A stretch of 64,000 bases of DNA from positions 1 through 64,000 of the forward strand of contig JAPYXD010000553.1 in NCBI GenBank assembly GCA_030998225.1, read 5' to 3'. A program made the translations under genes and the position numbers. Below are positions 1 through 12,815 of the stretch, in pieces (position 1 is the first letter of the stretch; each line of letters starts with the position of its first letter). The stretch is from Diplolepis rosae (lineage: Eukaryota; Arthropoda; Insecta; Hymenoptera; Diplolepididae). The notes under the pieces are model-generated. The model ran no database searches, was not told the origin of the DNA, and saw only the letters and a program-made list of their open reading frames with translations.

Positions 1-254
1 GTTTTATGTACCTTTAATTGATTTACTAATTTTTTAGTTATAAAATTAGCTGTTTAACATATATCTAATAACGTTTTGCATGTTATCTGAAGGCCAGAAT
101 TATCAGTTACTTTCACCAGAGCGCTTGTCATCAAATCGGTGCACGCGGAAGTAATTTGAGACGACAAATAAACACTAATATCGTTAGGTTCATATAGTCA
201 TTCGGAATTTTTTGAGTCTTTCTCGTTTATTTTTTCATTTTTACTAAAATACAA

Positions 255-780
255 CAGGCTATTATGTTTTTGTTGCATATGCGGCAGTTACCAAATCGGC
301 ACTCGATTTTTCCATGATTTCTTAAGCAATTAAAACATAAATTTGCGTCTTTAACCATTTTTATTCTTTAAGTTACTGATAATTCTCGAAACTTTTCGCA
401 TTTGAATAACGGGTGGCCTTCATTTGAACATGCTGAAGCTCATCAGCTAAGAATTCAATGCTTTTATGATTATCTTTTTCTTGACAAGGCAAGTTTAAAA
501 GTAAAGATAGATGTTGAGAGATCAGTAGCCTTTTATTTTCGTACGCTTTATTTAAAATTTCCCATGAGTAGGCATAATTTTCATCTGAGATTGGGAGAAC
601 TTGTATTTTTCTTAATGCTTCATTTTGTAAAGCTGATTTTAAATAATGTAATTTTTCTGAATTTGTGATATCGTCGCGACTATCAATCATCGAAAGAAAT
701 GAAGTTTTAAATGAAAGCCACTGATCGAGGCCGCTGTGGTCTCTCGTGGCTGCTGTGGCCTTAGATTTCTCTTATAGGAG
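255..780 (-). pseudogene. BEL/Pao retrotransposon gag remnant (DUF1759 region plus zinc knuckle)
   Basis: Minus-strand reading from about 780 to 370 gives a stretch typical of BEL/Pao gag (DUF1759): QWLSFKTSF, a run about keeping 'EKLHYLKSAL', then 'PISDENY' and 'YENKRLLISQ', ending at a stop near 373. Further downstream on the same strand, about 345-255, lies a Cys/His knuckle beginning CFNCLRNHGK, as in the gag C-terminus of this superfamily. No protease or RT is visible before the window edge, and stops separate the pieces. Gag would package element RNA. I see a truncated, decayed copy that probably continues beyond base 1. Family assignment rests on motif recognition only. Confidence 0.75.
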
Positions 781-1384
781 ACGTATGAAAAGCTTTTCGT
801 ATAATCGCATCGTATGTGGTTGATGTCGCATATGATTTCCTCAATAGGAGGTTGAAAATGTCTTGGTATTAAACTACGTTGTTCTTTCTGCCTTGTGCAA
901 CCACTTAACTTCTTAACTTGCATTAATAACTTGCGTGTTGTTTTGATTGAATTTCTTCAAATCCGGCTCGAAGGACCAAAATTTTATGCACCATCGTGTG
1001 GGTGCCTTTCATCAGAAATTAACCTCATAAAAGAAGTTTCGGATAGATATTAGAATTGTAATTAATATGAAGTAGTTTTTATTTCTTTATATAATTGATG
1101 GAAATAGATTTCCATAGATTTTGCAAAAGTAGAAATTTGTTTCATTTTTCAAACCAAAAAGTGTCTATATCTGAGTTCGCTTCTATCTTCTCTACCATTT
1201 CCCAAATTATAGGAACAGAATATTATGAATTTTTACACAAACATGTAGAAATCTACAATCAATAATATTCGCTAATTTTCTAACTATTAAATGCCCTTAA
1301 TAAAACAAATTTTTACATTCTCATCATGGATGAGAAGGTATTGGTTTTATGTGAAAAATGACTTTCGAAATTTTCATCAAATCT
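781..1384. other. No gene seen (AT-rich spacer)
   Basis: No coding stretch with recognisable motifs and no clear repeat structure on either strand. It may include further decayed BEL/Pao sequence, but nothing diagnostic is visible. Confidence 0.5.
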
Positions 1385-2440
1385 TTACGTTTTGAGACCC
1401 CCTGAGTCCGAAAAAATGGTTTTTACGAAAGTGTCTGTCTGTCTGTAGGTCGTGTGCGGCATAACTCTCGATAGAATTATCAGATTGAATTGAGCTTTGG
1501 TACACTTTATCGGAGCCGAAAAATTAAGGACAAGTTCGTTAACCAGCCACATCCAATCAAAATTGAGGGATGGAGCACTACTTTTGTGTTTTTGAAAATA
1601 ATTTTTTGGAAAAATGAAAAATTCCAATCCTGGTTTTTGATAGTGCTCATAAATCTCTACAAATTATCCTTATAACATTTTTTGATTAAATCAAAATTAG
1701 AAATGTTACAGCATATTCAAATTCGAAAAAAGTCAATATCAAAATTCCATTTTTCAGTTAAATTATACGAGATACGAAAAAAACGTAAGAATACAATGTT
1801 GTTTGTTTCAAAAAGATCTACAAATTTTAATTTCAACATTTTTTCATAAGATGCATATTTTTCTTTTTAATTAAAAAAAGAACTATTGAATATTCAAAAT
1901 TCAATTTTTTAACAATAATATGTGAAATACGAAAAAAACGTTGTGATACAAAGTTGTTTGTTTCAAAGAGATCTACAAATTTGAAGTATAACATTTTTTC
2001 ACAAGATGCATATTTTTCTTTTTAATTAAAAAAAAAAGACTATTGAAAATCCATAATTCAATTTTTTAACAGTAACATGTGAAATACGAAAAAAACGTAA
2101 GAATACAAAGTTGTTCGTTTCAAAAAGATCTTCAAATTTTGTCTGACACAGTTTCTGATAGAACATATATTTTTCGTTTCAATTCCAAAAATACGATTAA
2201 AATTCAAAAATTCCATTTGTTAGAAAAAATATGTGAGATACAAAAAAAACGTTTAGATCGAAAATTGATTACCTAAATGAGGTCTACAAATTCTGATTGG
2301 GACATTTTGGGACAGGATGTATATTTTGTGTTTTGATTTTTAATATTAAAAAAATTCGATTTTTTTCACCAATATATGTGAGATACGAAATAAGCGTTGT
2401 TCTGCAAAATCGTTTCCTTAAATAAAGTCTACGATTTTTT
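1385..2440. repeat. AT-rich tandem array with ~150-157 bp period, headed by a dispersed repeat
   Basis: A block containing 'gatacgaaaaaaacgt', 'tctacaaat' and 'cattttttca' recurs with anchor starts near 1771, 1926, 2083, 2236 and 2382, so periods are about 155, 157, 153 and 146 bp. Divergence rises towards the right. The left part (about 1395-1530) carries the 'gtgtctgtctgtctgtaggtcgtgtgcggcat' type of sequence that I have seen as a dispersed insect repeat; that recollection is not verified. Short open frames here are accidental. The last unit runs into the GC-rich repeat at 2520. Confidence 0.75.
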
Positions 2441-2900
2441 TTTTCTTTTTGAGAGATTTGGAAGAAAACAAATTATTTTAATCATGTAATTTATTAAAAA
2501 GTTACTGAAATGAATACAGAAAATCGAGCGCGAAGCGCGAGCGTCATGATGAGAATGTGTTCCTTAAGGCTGATAGAGCCTTAAGTAAATTGAATTTCCT
2601 GTTTCACTTAAATTCAAAAAGAAATTGAGTGACTTTGAGAAAATGTGTAATCTACATCATCTGTAATATTATTGTAAAATTGGTTTGAGCTTCAGTATCA
2701 AATTATAAGAAATAAACTTAAATGTATGCGAAGAGCACTAGACCGAGCGCGAAGCGCGAGGTGCAGAAAGAACGGAGCGCGCAGCGCGACGATCAAATCG
2801 CGCGCCCTAGGCGCGCTCAAACTTGCGAGCGAATCGCGCGATGAGAATGTGCTCCGCAAAAGCGGGCAGATTTTTTTGTCTACATAAATGTAACTCTTAT
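2441..2900 (+). repeat. Dispersed repeat with GC-rich 'GCGCGAAGCGCG' palindromes
   Basis: Within AT-rich DNA there are blocks of short palindromes: gagcgcgaagcgcgag at about 2526 and 2744, then a run of GCGCG motifs to about 2842, followed by 'gatgagaatgtgctccgcaaaagcgggcaga'-like sequence. A related copy of the left half lies at about 7200-7460, and an inverted copy of the right half at about 18897-18985. This is a middle-repetitive element family; ends and class are unknown. Confidence 0.7.
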
Positions 2901-2919
2901 TGAGACCAAAAAAAGCCAT

Positions 2920-3504
2920 CCAAACAATCTATATATCTTTTCTCATTAAAATCATTTTTCTTGCTGAATGACACCACATAGAATTTTCAAAAAAATTTAA
3001 ATTAAATTTTTCCAATTTTTTTTAAAGATTTAAATTTTTATTACATAAAGCATAGACTCATTTTCTTCATTGTAAACAATAATTTGTTGATGCTTTGGAA
3101 AAGGAAGTTTAATTTTCAAAATTTACTAGCTTTTGTTAATTTTATTTTAGACGGTTTTTATAATTTATAAATTTTCATAAAATATTCTTATTATCTGTTT
3201 GAGATATTCGTGAGTTTAAGAGAACCAAATGATATCACATTATTTTATTCTGTTAAATTTACGAATTTACGAAACTAATAATACTTTTCTTTCGGGAACC
3301 ACCCTTTTCCTCCCCTAAATTTCCATTAATCGAGTTTTCCTTCTGAGACGCATGGTCTTCCTGTGATAGTGTCCATTTTTTACATATAGGAGCAACATAA
3401 AAGAAGGCTATACGAGGTGATAATTTTTCGATTTTTATTTCTGGACAAATTTTTTCGATTGGATATTTTTAAGAATAATGTAGGACTTATAATAGCAGAA
3501 TATA
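2920..3504. other. No gene seen
   Basis: AT-rich sequence without a recognisable gene, RNA or repeat boundary between the GC-rich repeat and the mariner element. Confidence 0.5.
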
Positions 3505-4778
3505 TTGGGTGCGCAACTAAGTTCCCGATATTTTTTTAATGAAAAGGTAACTTTATTGTGAAAAAATGGTTACAAATGAATCATTCAAAATATTGCATAT
3601 CGTTAGCTACAACTTTTGCCCATATTTCTGGTAGCGCTCGAATACCGTTACGGTAAAAGTGTTCATCTTTTGAGGCCATCCATGAATCAAACCATTTTTC
3701 GATGTCTTTATATGAGCGGAACTGCTGATCAGCCAGACCATGTGCCATCGACCGGAACAAGTAATAATCGGACGGCGCAATATCTGGAGAATACGGCGGG
3801 TGGGGTAGGACTTGCCATTTGAGCGTTTCCAGGTAGGTTTTAAGCGGTTTGGAAACGTGAGGCCGAGCGTTGTCACGTTGCAGAATCACTTTTTCGTGCC
3901 TCTGCTCGTATTGTGGTCGTTTTTCGCGCAGTGCTCGGCTCAATTGTATCAATTGAAGTCGATACCGTTCCCCAGTAATGGTTTCGTTCGATTTCAACGG
4001 CTCATAATAAATAACACGGGCCTGGTCCCACCAAATACACAGCATAACTTTCGTAGCGTGAATATTCGGCCGAGCCGACGACGTAGAAACATGACCAGGC
4101 AGTCCCCATGACTTTCTTCTCTTAGGGTTGCTGTAAGGAATCCATTTTTTATCACCCGTCACGATGCGATGAAGAAAACCCTTCCGTTTATGCCGCTGAA
4201 TCAGTTGTTCACAGGGGAAAATCGACGCTCAACATCCCTTGGCTTCAAATCATAAGGAATCCAATTTCCATGTTTTTAAATCATTCCCAACGCATGCAAT
4301 CGCTTGAAAATGGTTTGGAAGGTAACTCCTAATGCTAAAGCAAGCTCTTCATGCGTTTGGCACAGATCCTCATTGAGCAATGCCTCCAATCCAGCGTATT
4401 CGAAGATTTTAGACCTGCCTTCACGTGGACGACCGTCAACATCGAAATCACCGTCTTTGAAGCGACGGAACCAATCACGGCACGTTGTTTCACTTAGATC
4501 AGCATCTCCGTGAACTTCTTGGAGCTCTCGAAGCGCTTCAGCTGCCGTTTTCTTAGAATGAAAGAAGAAAAGCAACACTTCACGCAAATGACGATTATTT
4601 GGCACAAAATGAGACATTTTGACGTATATGACGCCAAAAAAATCACTTATGTGTCAAAACGATTGGTTTACCATATGTCGAAGCTTGGTTCATAACGTTT
4701 TGGATACGTCAAAATTTACCAGCACTTACTGCTGGAGCCATCTATTGACAAACAGCGGGAAATTAGTTGCACACCTAA
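3505..4778 (-). mobile_element. Mariner-type DNA transposon, complete in length, inactive
   Basis: Inverted ends are TTGGGTGCGCAACTAA... at 3505 and the complement of TTAGGTGTGCAACTAA... at 4778, agreeing over about 24 bp. Both are flanked by TA (3503-3504 and 4779-4780), the target duplication expected for Tc1/mariner. Length is 1274 bp, normal for mariner. The single transposase gene is on the minus strand and broken, so the copy cannot move by itself. Confidence 0.93.
3581..4617 (-). pseudogene. Mariner transposase, broken by a stop and a frameshift
   Basis: The gene would encode a DD34D cut-and-paste transposase. The N-terminal part (4617-4279) begins MSHFVPNNRHLREVLLFFF and holds the paired helix-turn-helix region, ending at an in-frame TAA (4276-4278). 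The catalytic part (4162-3581) contains MTGDKKWIPY, CIWWDQARVIYYE, LQRDNARPH and PYSPDIAPSDYYLF, carrying the expected aspartates. Between them the reading frame changes once, near 4215-4220. About 345 residues in total matches the family length. One stop plus one frameshift makes this a pseudogene. Confidence 0.92.
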
Positions 4779-4989
4779 TAACAAAAATAATGAACTGTCT
4801 CTTATAAATGATGATGAAGAATTATTTTTTACTCAATAATACTGCACGATTTATGTTTTTTAGACTTTATTATGCAAAATATTCCTATAACCTTTTCATC
4901 TGAGATCTAAGTCCAGACAGCTATGGTAGATTTATAAAAGTAGTGAGTGATTTTAGTGAAAAACATCTTTTTTGTTCTATTGTATTTAG

Positions 4990-7900
4990 AACCAGAAAGT
5001 AGTCCATCAACCACACAGATTTGTACATGGAATGGATGTTTGCACAATGGATGATGCCTACTGCATTCTAGTAGAATTCATAAATGAAGGCAATACTGTT
5101 GCGGTTGGTTTTCGCAGTTGGATAAGTCCTGAATTGTCTGACGATGAATTACAGGATGTCATTACAAAACAAGAAATTGTCGTAATAAATTGGCCCTATT
5201 GCATTGTGTAACCCGCTATAAAATTGTTAAAGCGACAGCATTTTTACAATTGGCAAAAAACAGTGGCAAAAATCCTTTCAGCAGGCAGTAAGTATATTTC
5301 AATTTACATGTTTTCAAATGTTTTATTCTATGAAATAATTTTTAAAATATCAAAACACTTTTTTAAACAGTAATTTAAAAAAATGTTAAATCTCACTATA
5401 TTTATACAGTGAAGCAAAGTGTAAGGTTCAATCTACAATTTGCCCATGTAGTAACTTAAGATTACTAAAATTTATTAATTTCATAAGTATCACATGCTCT
5501 TAAATTACATGCAAATCTAATAGCTCGTTATTTGCAATGTTCAATCTACGATGTGTCTATTCTTAATTTTGTTTAGCACGGATGGGTTCATGTGGTATAT
5601 AATTCATGAAATGTAGCTGAAGATGCGATTTTTGGAGGTTTCAAATTTATTTTTCTCTGAATAGCCATGAAAAATTTGTTGACATACTTCAAATAAAGTT
5701 ATTTTCCGGATTATTTGGCACATATAAAAGTCTTAAGGGCATGGATCAACCAGTACAGCTAACTTAATCAATAAAATCAGTTTCCCCTAAGATTTTTGTA
5801 CTATAATGAATTTTTAAGCTGAAACTTGAGGGTATAATAAAGGATACATCAACGGATGACTGTATACTTCAATTACTTATAAACGATAAAAAAAATCCTG
5901 TTTTGCTGACAGTAAATTTTTTACTGATTTTATTTATTTATTCGGCTGTGCTTGTTGATCCATTGCCTTAATGCTTTTTTGTTCATACTTTAATTTAATG
6001 TCACCAGCTTTTTTCCTAACTTAACTTCTAGCCTGGACTGAAATGAGTGGCAAGAGAAAAACTTTGCTCAGCTTGAATGTTTTGGAGTCAACAAAAAGTT
6101 CCAGAAAACTTTTGAAGAAAAAAGTTTTTAGTGATGACGACGAATGCCAAGAGAACGAAAAGAAGGGTAAAGGCAAGGTATGATAGTCTGATTGACGAGA
6201 TCAAATACAAGGTGTCCCAAAAGTCTGGAAACGGTCGAATACATCGAAAATAATTTACTATAGAAAAAATAATGGTCCAGACAGAAGTTGCAAAGTATTC
6301 AGCTGGCTTTTAAATGGAGTAGTCAAAAATTTAATCTGATTTATTTGTATGGGACTTATGGGACCCAAATTGTTTTTTTCAAATGACAACCCTTATTTTA
6401 TATTGCAAATTTTTACTCAGCATAATTTTTTATGTTGGGATAAGGTACTTCGGACTTTTTGTACACGAGTTGGTTCAGGCCTTATAACAGAAAAAATATT
6501 TTTTATGGATTCATTGTATTAATTTTCAGAATAGGGCAATATCGTGGAAATAATCTAAGGGTGATGCCCATAGTCTACTATCCCGTACAATTTACCCGTA
6601 GGAAGGCACAGTGGTGGGTCGATCCGTAACGCCGTGCACAAGCGTTCAGCGGCTTCAACACCACCGCGCTGTTTTCAGTCTATAACAAATACATTTTCTG
6701 ACATAAGGCCCAAACCGGGGCCCCTACAAAAAATCCGAATTATTCTATCTGAACGCGAAAAATTATGCTGAATACGAACCTGCAATAAAAAATAGGGGTT
6801 CTCATTAAAAAATGACAAGTTGGATCCCATAAATCTTGACCATTTTTTTCCATAATACATTATTTTCGAAATATTGAACCGTTTCTAGACTTTTGGGATA
6901 CCCTGTATGAAGCTGAGGGTAGAAGTTTGTCATAATTACATAAAATTAAATAAAGTGATGTAAACTCTGTTAGTTTACGTAAAAGAAAATGATTTTAAAT
7001 GTATTTCTGTTTCCAGTTATCAAAAAAGGCAAAAAGAGGACCGTTATTGGAAACCAATGTCAATGACAACAATTTTCTGAAAGACTTAAAAAAAGCGCAA
7101 ACACGCAAAATTAGAGTAAGTGAAAACATTTTTTCATATATATGTAAACATAATATTTTATGAGCACTATAAGAAACCAGTATTGAAATTTTGGGTTTTT
7201 TCATAAAGTTTTTTTCAAAAGTACATAAAATGTTCCTATTATATTATATGTCAAATACGAAAATAAGCACTGAAATGCAAAATTGTTTGCTTAATTAAAG
7301 TCTACGATTGTTTTTTTTTTTTTAGATATTTAGAAGAAAATAATTTTTTTTTTCAATTATCAAATTATTAGAAAGTTACAAGAATGTATAAAGATAATTC
7401 TGCAGAAAGCGCGAATGCCATGATGAGAATGTGTTCCTTAAGGGGGGAGCCTTATGTAAACGACTGTTTTTTTGAGAATTTTTTTCTAGAAAAATGAGAA
7501 CATTGATCAAATCGACACAAAGTACATGATAACATTGACTGTACAGAGTATTCGAAAATTTTTTTATAGTTGAAAAAATCAAAAATTAACCTGAATATAA
7601 CAAAAAAAATAATAATAATAATTCGAAATTCGGGGAAATTTAAAAAAAATTTCATGTCGAACGGTTCATTAGTTTTTGAGCTACATTCCCCGACGCGAAA
7701 AAATTAACGTTTCGAGAAAAACGTGTCGGAAGTTTTCAGTCTTGAAAAGTAGAGTTCAGAGTGATTTATAATTATCAAAGTATCAATGCATACTGTGTTA
7801 TGGATTTAGATTGACCAACCCAGTACTGACTGCCAACTCCCAGTCGACTTATCGTTAAGGGTCTAGACAGTACTTCGCCAGTATCCATTCCGATATTGCA

Positions 7901-10900
7901 CTAGTACCCTGCCTGTACCAAAAATCCGACGACGGTACTGGCATGGTACCTGTATATTGATAATTTGTGAGTTGATTATTCGCGTATGAAGCAATTATGT
8001 TTTTGAACAGATAAGTGATGATGAATCATTTACCAATTCAAAGGAAACAATCTCAGAGTCTAACAAAAATTCAAAGGACGAGATGAAAAAAATGATGAAC
8101 GAAATAAAATTACTAAAGGAACTGAATTTAAAAATGCATAATCGTCTTAGAGAAATTGAAGGTGAAATTCAGTTACTTTTAACAAATTTACTTGTAACTT
8201 TATTAGAAATTGTACAATTTTATTGTAAATCATTAATGCATGCTTTATCAAATGATTTTACTTATTGGGATATTTTTCAGAAATTAAAATCGAAATTTTT
8301 TATTTTGTTATTTCATTATTTATATATTATCGTATTATCATCATTAGGGTCGAAAAACGCTTCCCTTTACCACCAAGATACTGTAATATTAGATGCCAAT
8401 GTAGATCTAAATGACACAATTTCTGAAAAGGTAAGTTAAGGGCGATTTTTCAGTACTAGTATAATACCGCTGGCCTGAAGAAATTGCTTACTGTTTCTCA
8501 TCGTCATGTTTAGAGAAATATTTAAATTACTTTCTAAAGCAGGTTAATTTGTTGTAGGTCTTCGTAGAGTGTGAAACTCCTGCTTCTAAAAAAGTCAATC
8601 GCAGTCAAAAAAAGATGGTTGTTGCAGGTAAATATAACACTCACCGTCATCATAAAAAGTGTTACACTGAGAAAAATGTATCAAAGTAAATTTTTCATGC
8701 ACCAAGAAACAATGTTTTTCGAATGAGGGAATTCCGCTTTTTAGAAGAAAAATTTATTTCCATCAAAAAAATATTTAATAGGGGGTATTCACGTACAGAA
8801 TTATTGAAATGACATAGTTTAGATCAAATAAATATTTTCTCGTTCTTCTTATTTATTTTGACCCAATTTAGCTTTATTTGAATGTTTATTTTTCCAACTT
8901 GCTTTCTAAGTGTGTCCCATAAATTCTAGATCGGATGTATATCCGGGGATAGCGGTGGGTACTCTGAAAGCTTCAATTTTTGCGCTTTCAACAACTTCTG
9001 TAATATTATTTATTGTAATCTAATATTCAGATCATTATCCTGCTGCAATACCGAATCCTTGGCCATTTTTTCTAAACATATGGTGATATACTTTTTGCTA
9101 AAATATCCTGATATGTCACGCTGTTCATACTACCTTTGCTCTCGTGTAATGGACCTACTCCTTGCGAAGATATAGCTCCACAAACCATAACCAATTTACC
9201 ATCATATTAAACTGTCGACATTTGATTTTAAGAATTATATCTGGTGCCTTTCGGGCGTCGAACGTGATTTTTCCCATCACTTCCAAGTGGTTTGAATTTC
9301 ATTTCCAGTGAACCTTTGGGGGTATTTTTTTTTCAGGCAACAGAGGACTCAGAAATGTATGTAGATGGCATAAGACCAAGCACCAGCCGAGACAGTGTGA
9401 AGGAGAAAGACACTCCAACATTAGTAAATGATTTAATCATGCAACAGGTAAAATTTTATCACTTTCATTTTATTTCTTGACAGGCTTTAATAATTTCAAG
9501 TATTCGTTAATATATCAGGACTTCCTATTATTATTAATCGAACACATGATCTGAAAGTAATTATTTGATTATTTACAAATAAGAAAGTAAAAATCATTTT
9601 TTTTGCAGACAACAGAAGAGTCAGAAATGTGTGTTGATGACATAAGACCAAGGACCAGCCGAGACAATATAAAGGAGAAAGACACTCCAACATTAGTAAA
9701 TGATTTAATCATGCAACAGGTAAAAATTTATCACCTTCATTTTATTTCTTGGCAGGCTTTAATAATTGTAAGAAGTGTAAATATTCGTCAATATTTCAGG
9801 ACTTCCTATTACTATTAATCAAACACATGATCTGAAATTAATTATTTGATTGTTTACAAATAAGAAAGTAAAAATGATTTTTTTTTTCAGACAACAGAGG
9901 AGTCAGAAATGTGTGTTGATGACATAAGACCAAGGATCAGCCGAGACAGTGCGGAGGAGGACACTCCAACATTAATAAATTATTCAATTAATTCGCAGGT
10001 AAAAATTTATCACCTTCATTTTATTTCTTGGCAGGCTTTAATACTTTCAAGTATTCGTCAATATTTCACGACTTCCTATTACTATGAAATGAACGCATTA
10101 TCTGAATGTAATTATTTGATTGTTTACAAATAAAAAAGTAAAAATGATGTTCTTTTTCAGACAACAGAGGAGTCAGAAATGTATGCAGACGACATAAGAC
10201 CAAGGATCAGTCGAGACAGTGCGGAGAAGGACACTCCAACATTAATAAATGATTCAATCAATTCGCAGGTAAAAATATCTCACATTCATTTTACTTTTTG
10301 GCATACTTACCTTGAATATTTTAAAGTATTTCTTAATATTACGGGAATTCATATTACTATTAATTGAAAAAAAAACGTTGAATTTATCATTTCTAATTTC
10401 ATTTAAATAAATAAGCCAGTTATTTATAATTATTAAATATTTGATTCAATCTATCAAAAGAATTAGTCACTCACTTGCACGTCAAAGTTTTCGTCTTATA
10501 AAATATCAGATGTTTAGACAAAATAGTTTTTCTATGATTTCAAGAATTATACCGATATTATTTGTAATGCGTTAAAAATAAAAAGATTATTCATTATGAA
10601 TCAATAATCCAAACTTGCACAAAACATTAGTTTAAATAATGTTATTTGGAATTGAATTTTCTGCTACTACTGCTTTTTTCAAATTTTTTTTTTAATGTTC
10701 AGTTTTTAATAAATAAAAACTCATTTTTTGAGAGGAAGATTATGTACAACTCGGCCGTTTCTAATTTCAAGGGTACGTAAATAATCTACAAATATAGTTA
10801 TTTGTCTCATAAAAAATGTGTTTGGAAATATATCTTTAATTATTTCAGCAAGATAGCGGTAATAGGACAAAATTCAATTGCAAAAGACATTATTGAAACA

Positions 10901-11957
10901 AATATTTTTCGTAATTAAAAAAAAATTACGTAGAATAATGTTTCTATTGTATGGGGCACTATAAATGATATTACAATTCTTAAAATAATATATAATCTAT
11001 TTTTTTCATTGATATGATATTTTGACGACAAATACCGTGAAGTAAGATTTTCCTATAATTATATTGAACTGTATACTTACATAAAAACTAGGCTTTACAT
11101 TGTTTATTATCAATCTCAATTCAAAAAATTTTTAACAATTAGTAATATTTTATTAAATATGGACTTTATAAGAGTAAACATGAAAAATATTATGAACTTG
11201 TTTCAGATAAAAGAAAAGGTACCAGCCTCAAAGTACTTCAAACCGATGAACAGACCACAATATGCGACCAGTCAAACTCAGTTGAAACACAAAGTAAGAT
11301 ATTATAATTGATATTATCACTTTTTTGTTACGGCAAGCCATAATTTTTAGTACAAATAGATCATTTACAAACAAGTGCTATATGGTTTTTCAACATTTGA
11401 AATATGAATCGACAAAATGTGAAGAAAATCATATGGTTCAATAGATAAAAATTTATGAAATGTTCTTTCATTTATTATTAAATAATTATATTATACTTGC
11501 CTCACATAGGGAAAATTCATTACCATTGGTGGAAGAGAGTACAGCTCAAATAGGGTGGCATGTTGTAATAGAGACAGCGTGTCAAAATTCACATCGGAAC
11601 TGGCTGTGATAGTCTTCGAGAGAAAAGAGCTGGCAGAATCAAGTTTGACTGGAAAAGTATCAAACCTGCATAAAAATAAAGATTTGCCACCTAAAAAGCA
11701 ACTGTGTCCTGACCGGGTAAATGGAATGTTAGGTATACAAACATTATTTCATCCTGCATAAATTATGAAAAATATTTACTTGACAACTTTTTTTAATATT
11801 CCCATAATATTTGAATTTGTTTCATTGCTAATTATTAATTTCTTTTTCAGATTATGTATTATCAATTTTTGGTGACACAAATGATAATCGTATTTTATTC
11901 AAAAATTCTCTACGGAAAAAACTAAATAACACAAGTTTTGTAAGGAAGCCTAGATGA
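4990..11957 (+). CDS. BEN-domain protein gene 1, multi-exon, with an in-frame stop in its first recognised exon
   Basis: Proposed exons: 4990-5287, 6032-6177, 7017-7115, 8011-8161, 8348-8430, 8558-8627, 9337-9447, 9609-9719, 9891-9998, 10161-10268, 11207-11293, 11510-11732, 11851-11957, nearly all with GT-AG borders. Exon 1 has an N-terminal module (ILVEFINEGNTVAV ... VVINWP). The middle is charged and low complexity with a coiled stretch at 8083-8160. The last two exons form a BEN domain, ELAVIVFERKELAESSLTGK, then DYVLSIF ... SLRKKLNN, ending in TGA. BEN domains bind DNA or protein in chromatin regulation. An in-frame TAA at 5209-5211 interrupts exon 1 although the frame resumes and splices correctly into exon 2. 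Phase between 8627 and 9337 does not match, so an exon there is missing or mis-set. Likely start ATG 5032. Pseudogene or variant allele are both possible. Confidence 0.72.
6208..6905. mobile_element. Foldback MITE in intron 2 of BEN gene 1
   Basis: Left end CAAGGTGTCCCAAAAGTCTG pairs with right end ...AGACTTTTGGGATACCCTG. Complementarity continues for some 250 bp on each side around a short centre, and TA flanks both ends (6206-6207, 6906-6907). No transposase frame. The CAGGGTGTCCCAAAAGT type of end is common in insect nonautonomous DNA elements. Confidence 0.8.
7200..7460 (+). repeat. Partial copy of the dispersed repeat seen at 2380-2580
   Basis: Shares 'aatacgaaaataagc', 'aaagtctacgattgttttt', 'agaagaaaataa' and 'gcgaatgccatgatgagaatgtgttccttaagg' in the same order as 2380-2570. 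Lies in an intron of BEN gene 1. Confidence 0.7.
8890..9275 (-). pseudogene. Decayed Tc1-like transposase fragment in an intron
   Basis: Minus-strand reading shows pieces of a Tc1 transposase core: RRPKGTRYNS, VMVCGAISSQGVGPL, VTYQDILAKSISPYV, then 'SPDIHP' and 'NLWDTL' near 8900. These are spread over frames with several stops. They match the catalytic region of Tc1 enzymes and not mariner. A fragment without recognisable ends, located between exons of BEN gene 1. Confidence 0.75.
9337..10268 (+). repeat. Four tandem copies of one exon in BEN gene 1
   Basis: Exons 9337-9447, 9609-9719, 9891-9998 and 10161-10268 encode near-identical 36-37 residue peptides starting (A/T)TE(D/E)SEM and containing DTPTL(V/I)N. 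The start-to-start spacing is 272, 282 and 270 bp, so the exon together with its downstream intron was duplicated. All four are 111 or 108 bp, begin and end in phase 0, and keep AG/GT borders, so any subset can be joined without a frame change. Confidence 0.88.
11510..11957 (+). CDS. BEN domain exons of gene 1
   Basis: Exon 11510-11732 (223 bp, ends in phase 1) begins GKFITIGGREYSS and contains SELAVIVFERKELAESSLTG, the hydrophobic first helices of a BEN domain, then CPDRVNGML. Exon 11851-11957 continues DYVLSIFGD ... LFKNSLRKKLNNTSF and stops at TGA 11955-11957. Helix content and the SSLTGK and RKKLNN signatures fit the BEN fold. The matching exon of gene 2 (14518-14740) is also exactly 223 bp, so the two genes are paralogues with a conserved intron position. 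Confidence 0.85.
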
Positions 11958-11973
11958 ATTAATTATGATGTAC

Positions 11974-11979
11974 AATAAA
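11974..11979 (+). terminator. AATAAA polyadenylation signal of BEN gene 1
   Basis: AATAAA lies 17 bp after the TGA stop at 11955-11957. A T/GT-rich stretch follows. The close spacing implies a very short 3' UTR; other AATAAA-like sites occur in this AT-rich DNA. Confidence 0.45.
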
Positions 11980-12551
11980 CGTTTATTTCAAAAAGTAAAT
12001 TAAGCATATTACTATTTAATTTATACAAATTTATGCATATAAATTGTATTTCCTTACTGAAAAAATAATCTATAACCTTTTACTTTGTTTTCAGTAATTT
12101 TACATAGTAAATAAACGTGGCAAAATTACTGAAATAAAGGTATAATTTCACAAAATTTTGTAAATCGCTTCACATAAAATGGATCTCTTTATTACGAACG
12201 ATAATTTTACCGATTTAACATAATTTCGTAAAATTACTAACCTTATCGTAGTGTTTTTCTTTTATCTCTTTAATGTAACATACTAGTTAAAAGGAATTTT
12301 GTATAATTTTGTAAAATTATCAAAAACGATATGAAACTGCGTAATAAAAAAACTTATATCCAATTTTCAACCATTTTTTTAAACGCCTCTCTTTATTATA
12401 TAAAAAATAAATATAAATACTGAAAATTCGTAGACGTAAATGAATTTTTGAACACTTCTTCATCACTCATATTGTTTCATTAAGTTGTCTAGTTATAATA
12501 GTTTTTAAATCATTTTAAAGCATTCAATTCAGTGCATTCCGGTATTTTTTG

Positions 12552-12815
12552 CTTCAATACTTATCGCCAATACTTATAGCCAGTACTTATCGCCAATACT
12601 TTCGGCGCGAAAAAAGTATTTGATTTACCAATACTTATTCCAATATTTATTCCAATACTTATTCCAATACTTATTCCAATACTTGATCCAATACTTGATC
12701 CAATACTTTTTTTTCATAAGGGTTTCTTGAAATTTTAAATTTTTCCTGTTTCAAATGTATGTACATGACGTCATTATATTTTGGATAGATTTGGATAGAT
12801 TTGGATAGATTTTTC
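12552..12815 (+). repeat. Two short minisatellites
   Basis: 12552-12715 is an imperfect array of a 12-14 bp unit (caatacttattc and variants such as caatacttgatc, caatacttatcg). 12778-12815 is about four copies of tttggataga. No gene is visible here between the two BEN genes. Confidence 0.8.

Noticed and set aside
2079..2276. Short ORF in the AT-rich tandem array
   Set aside because: It is made wholly of the ~155-bp repeat and has no counterpart frame in neighbouring units.
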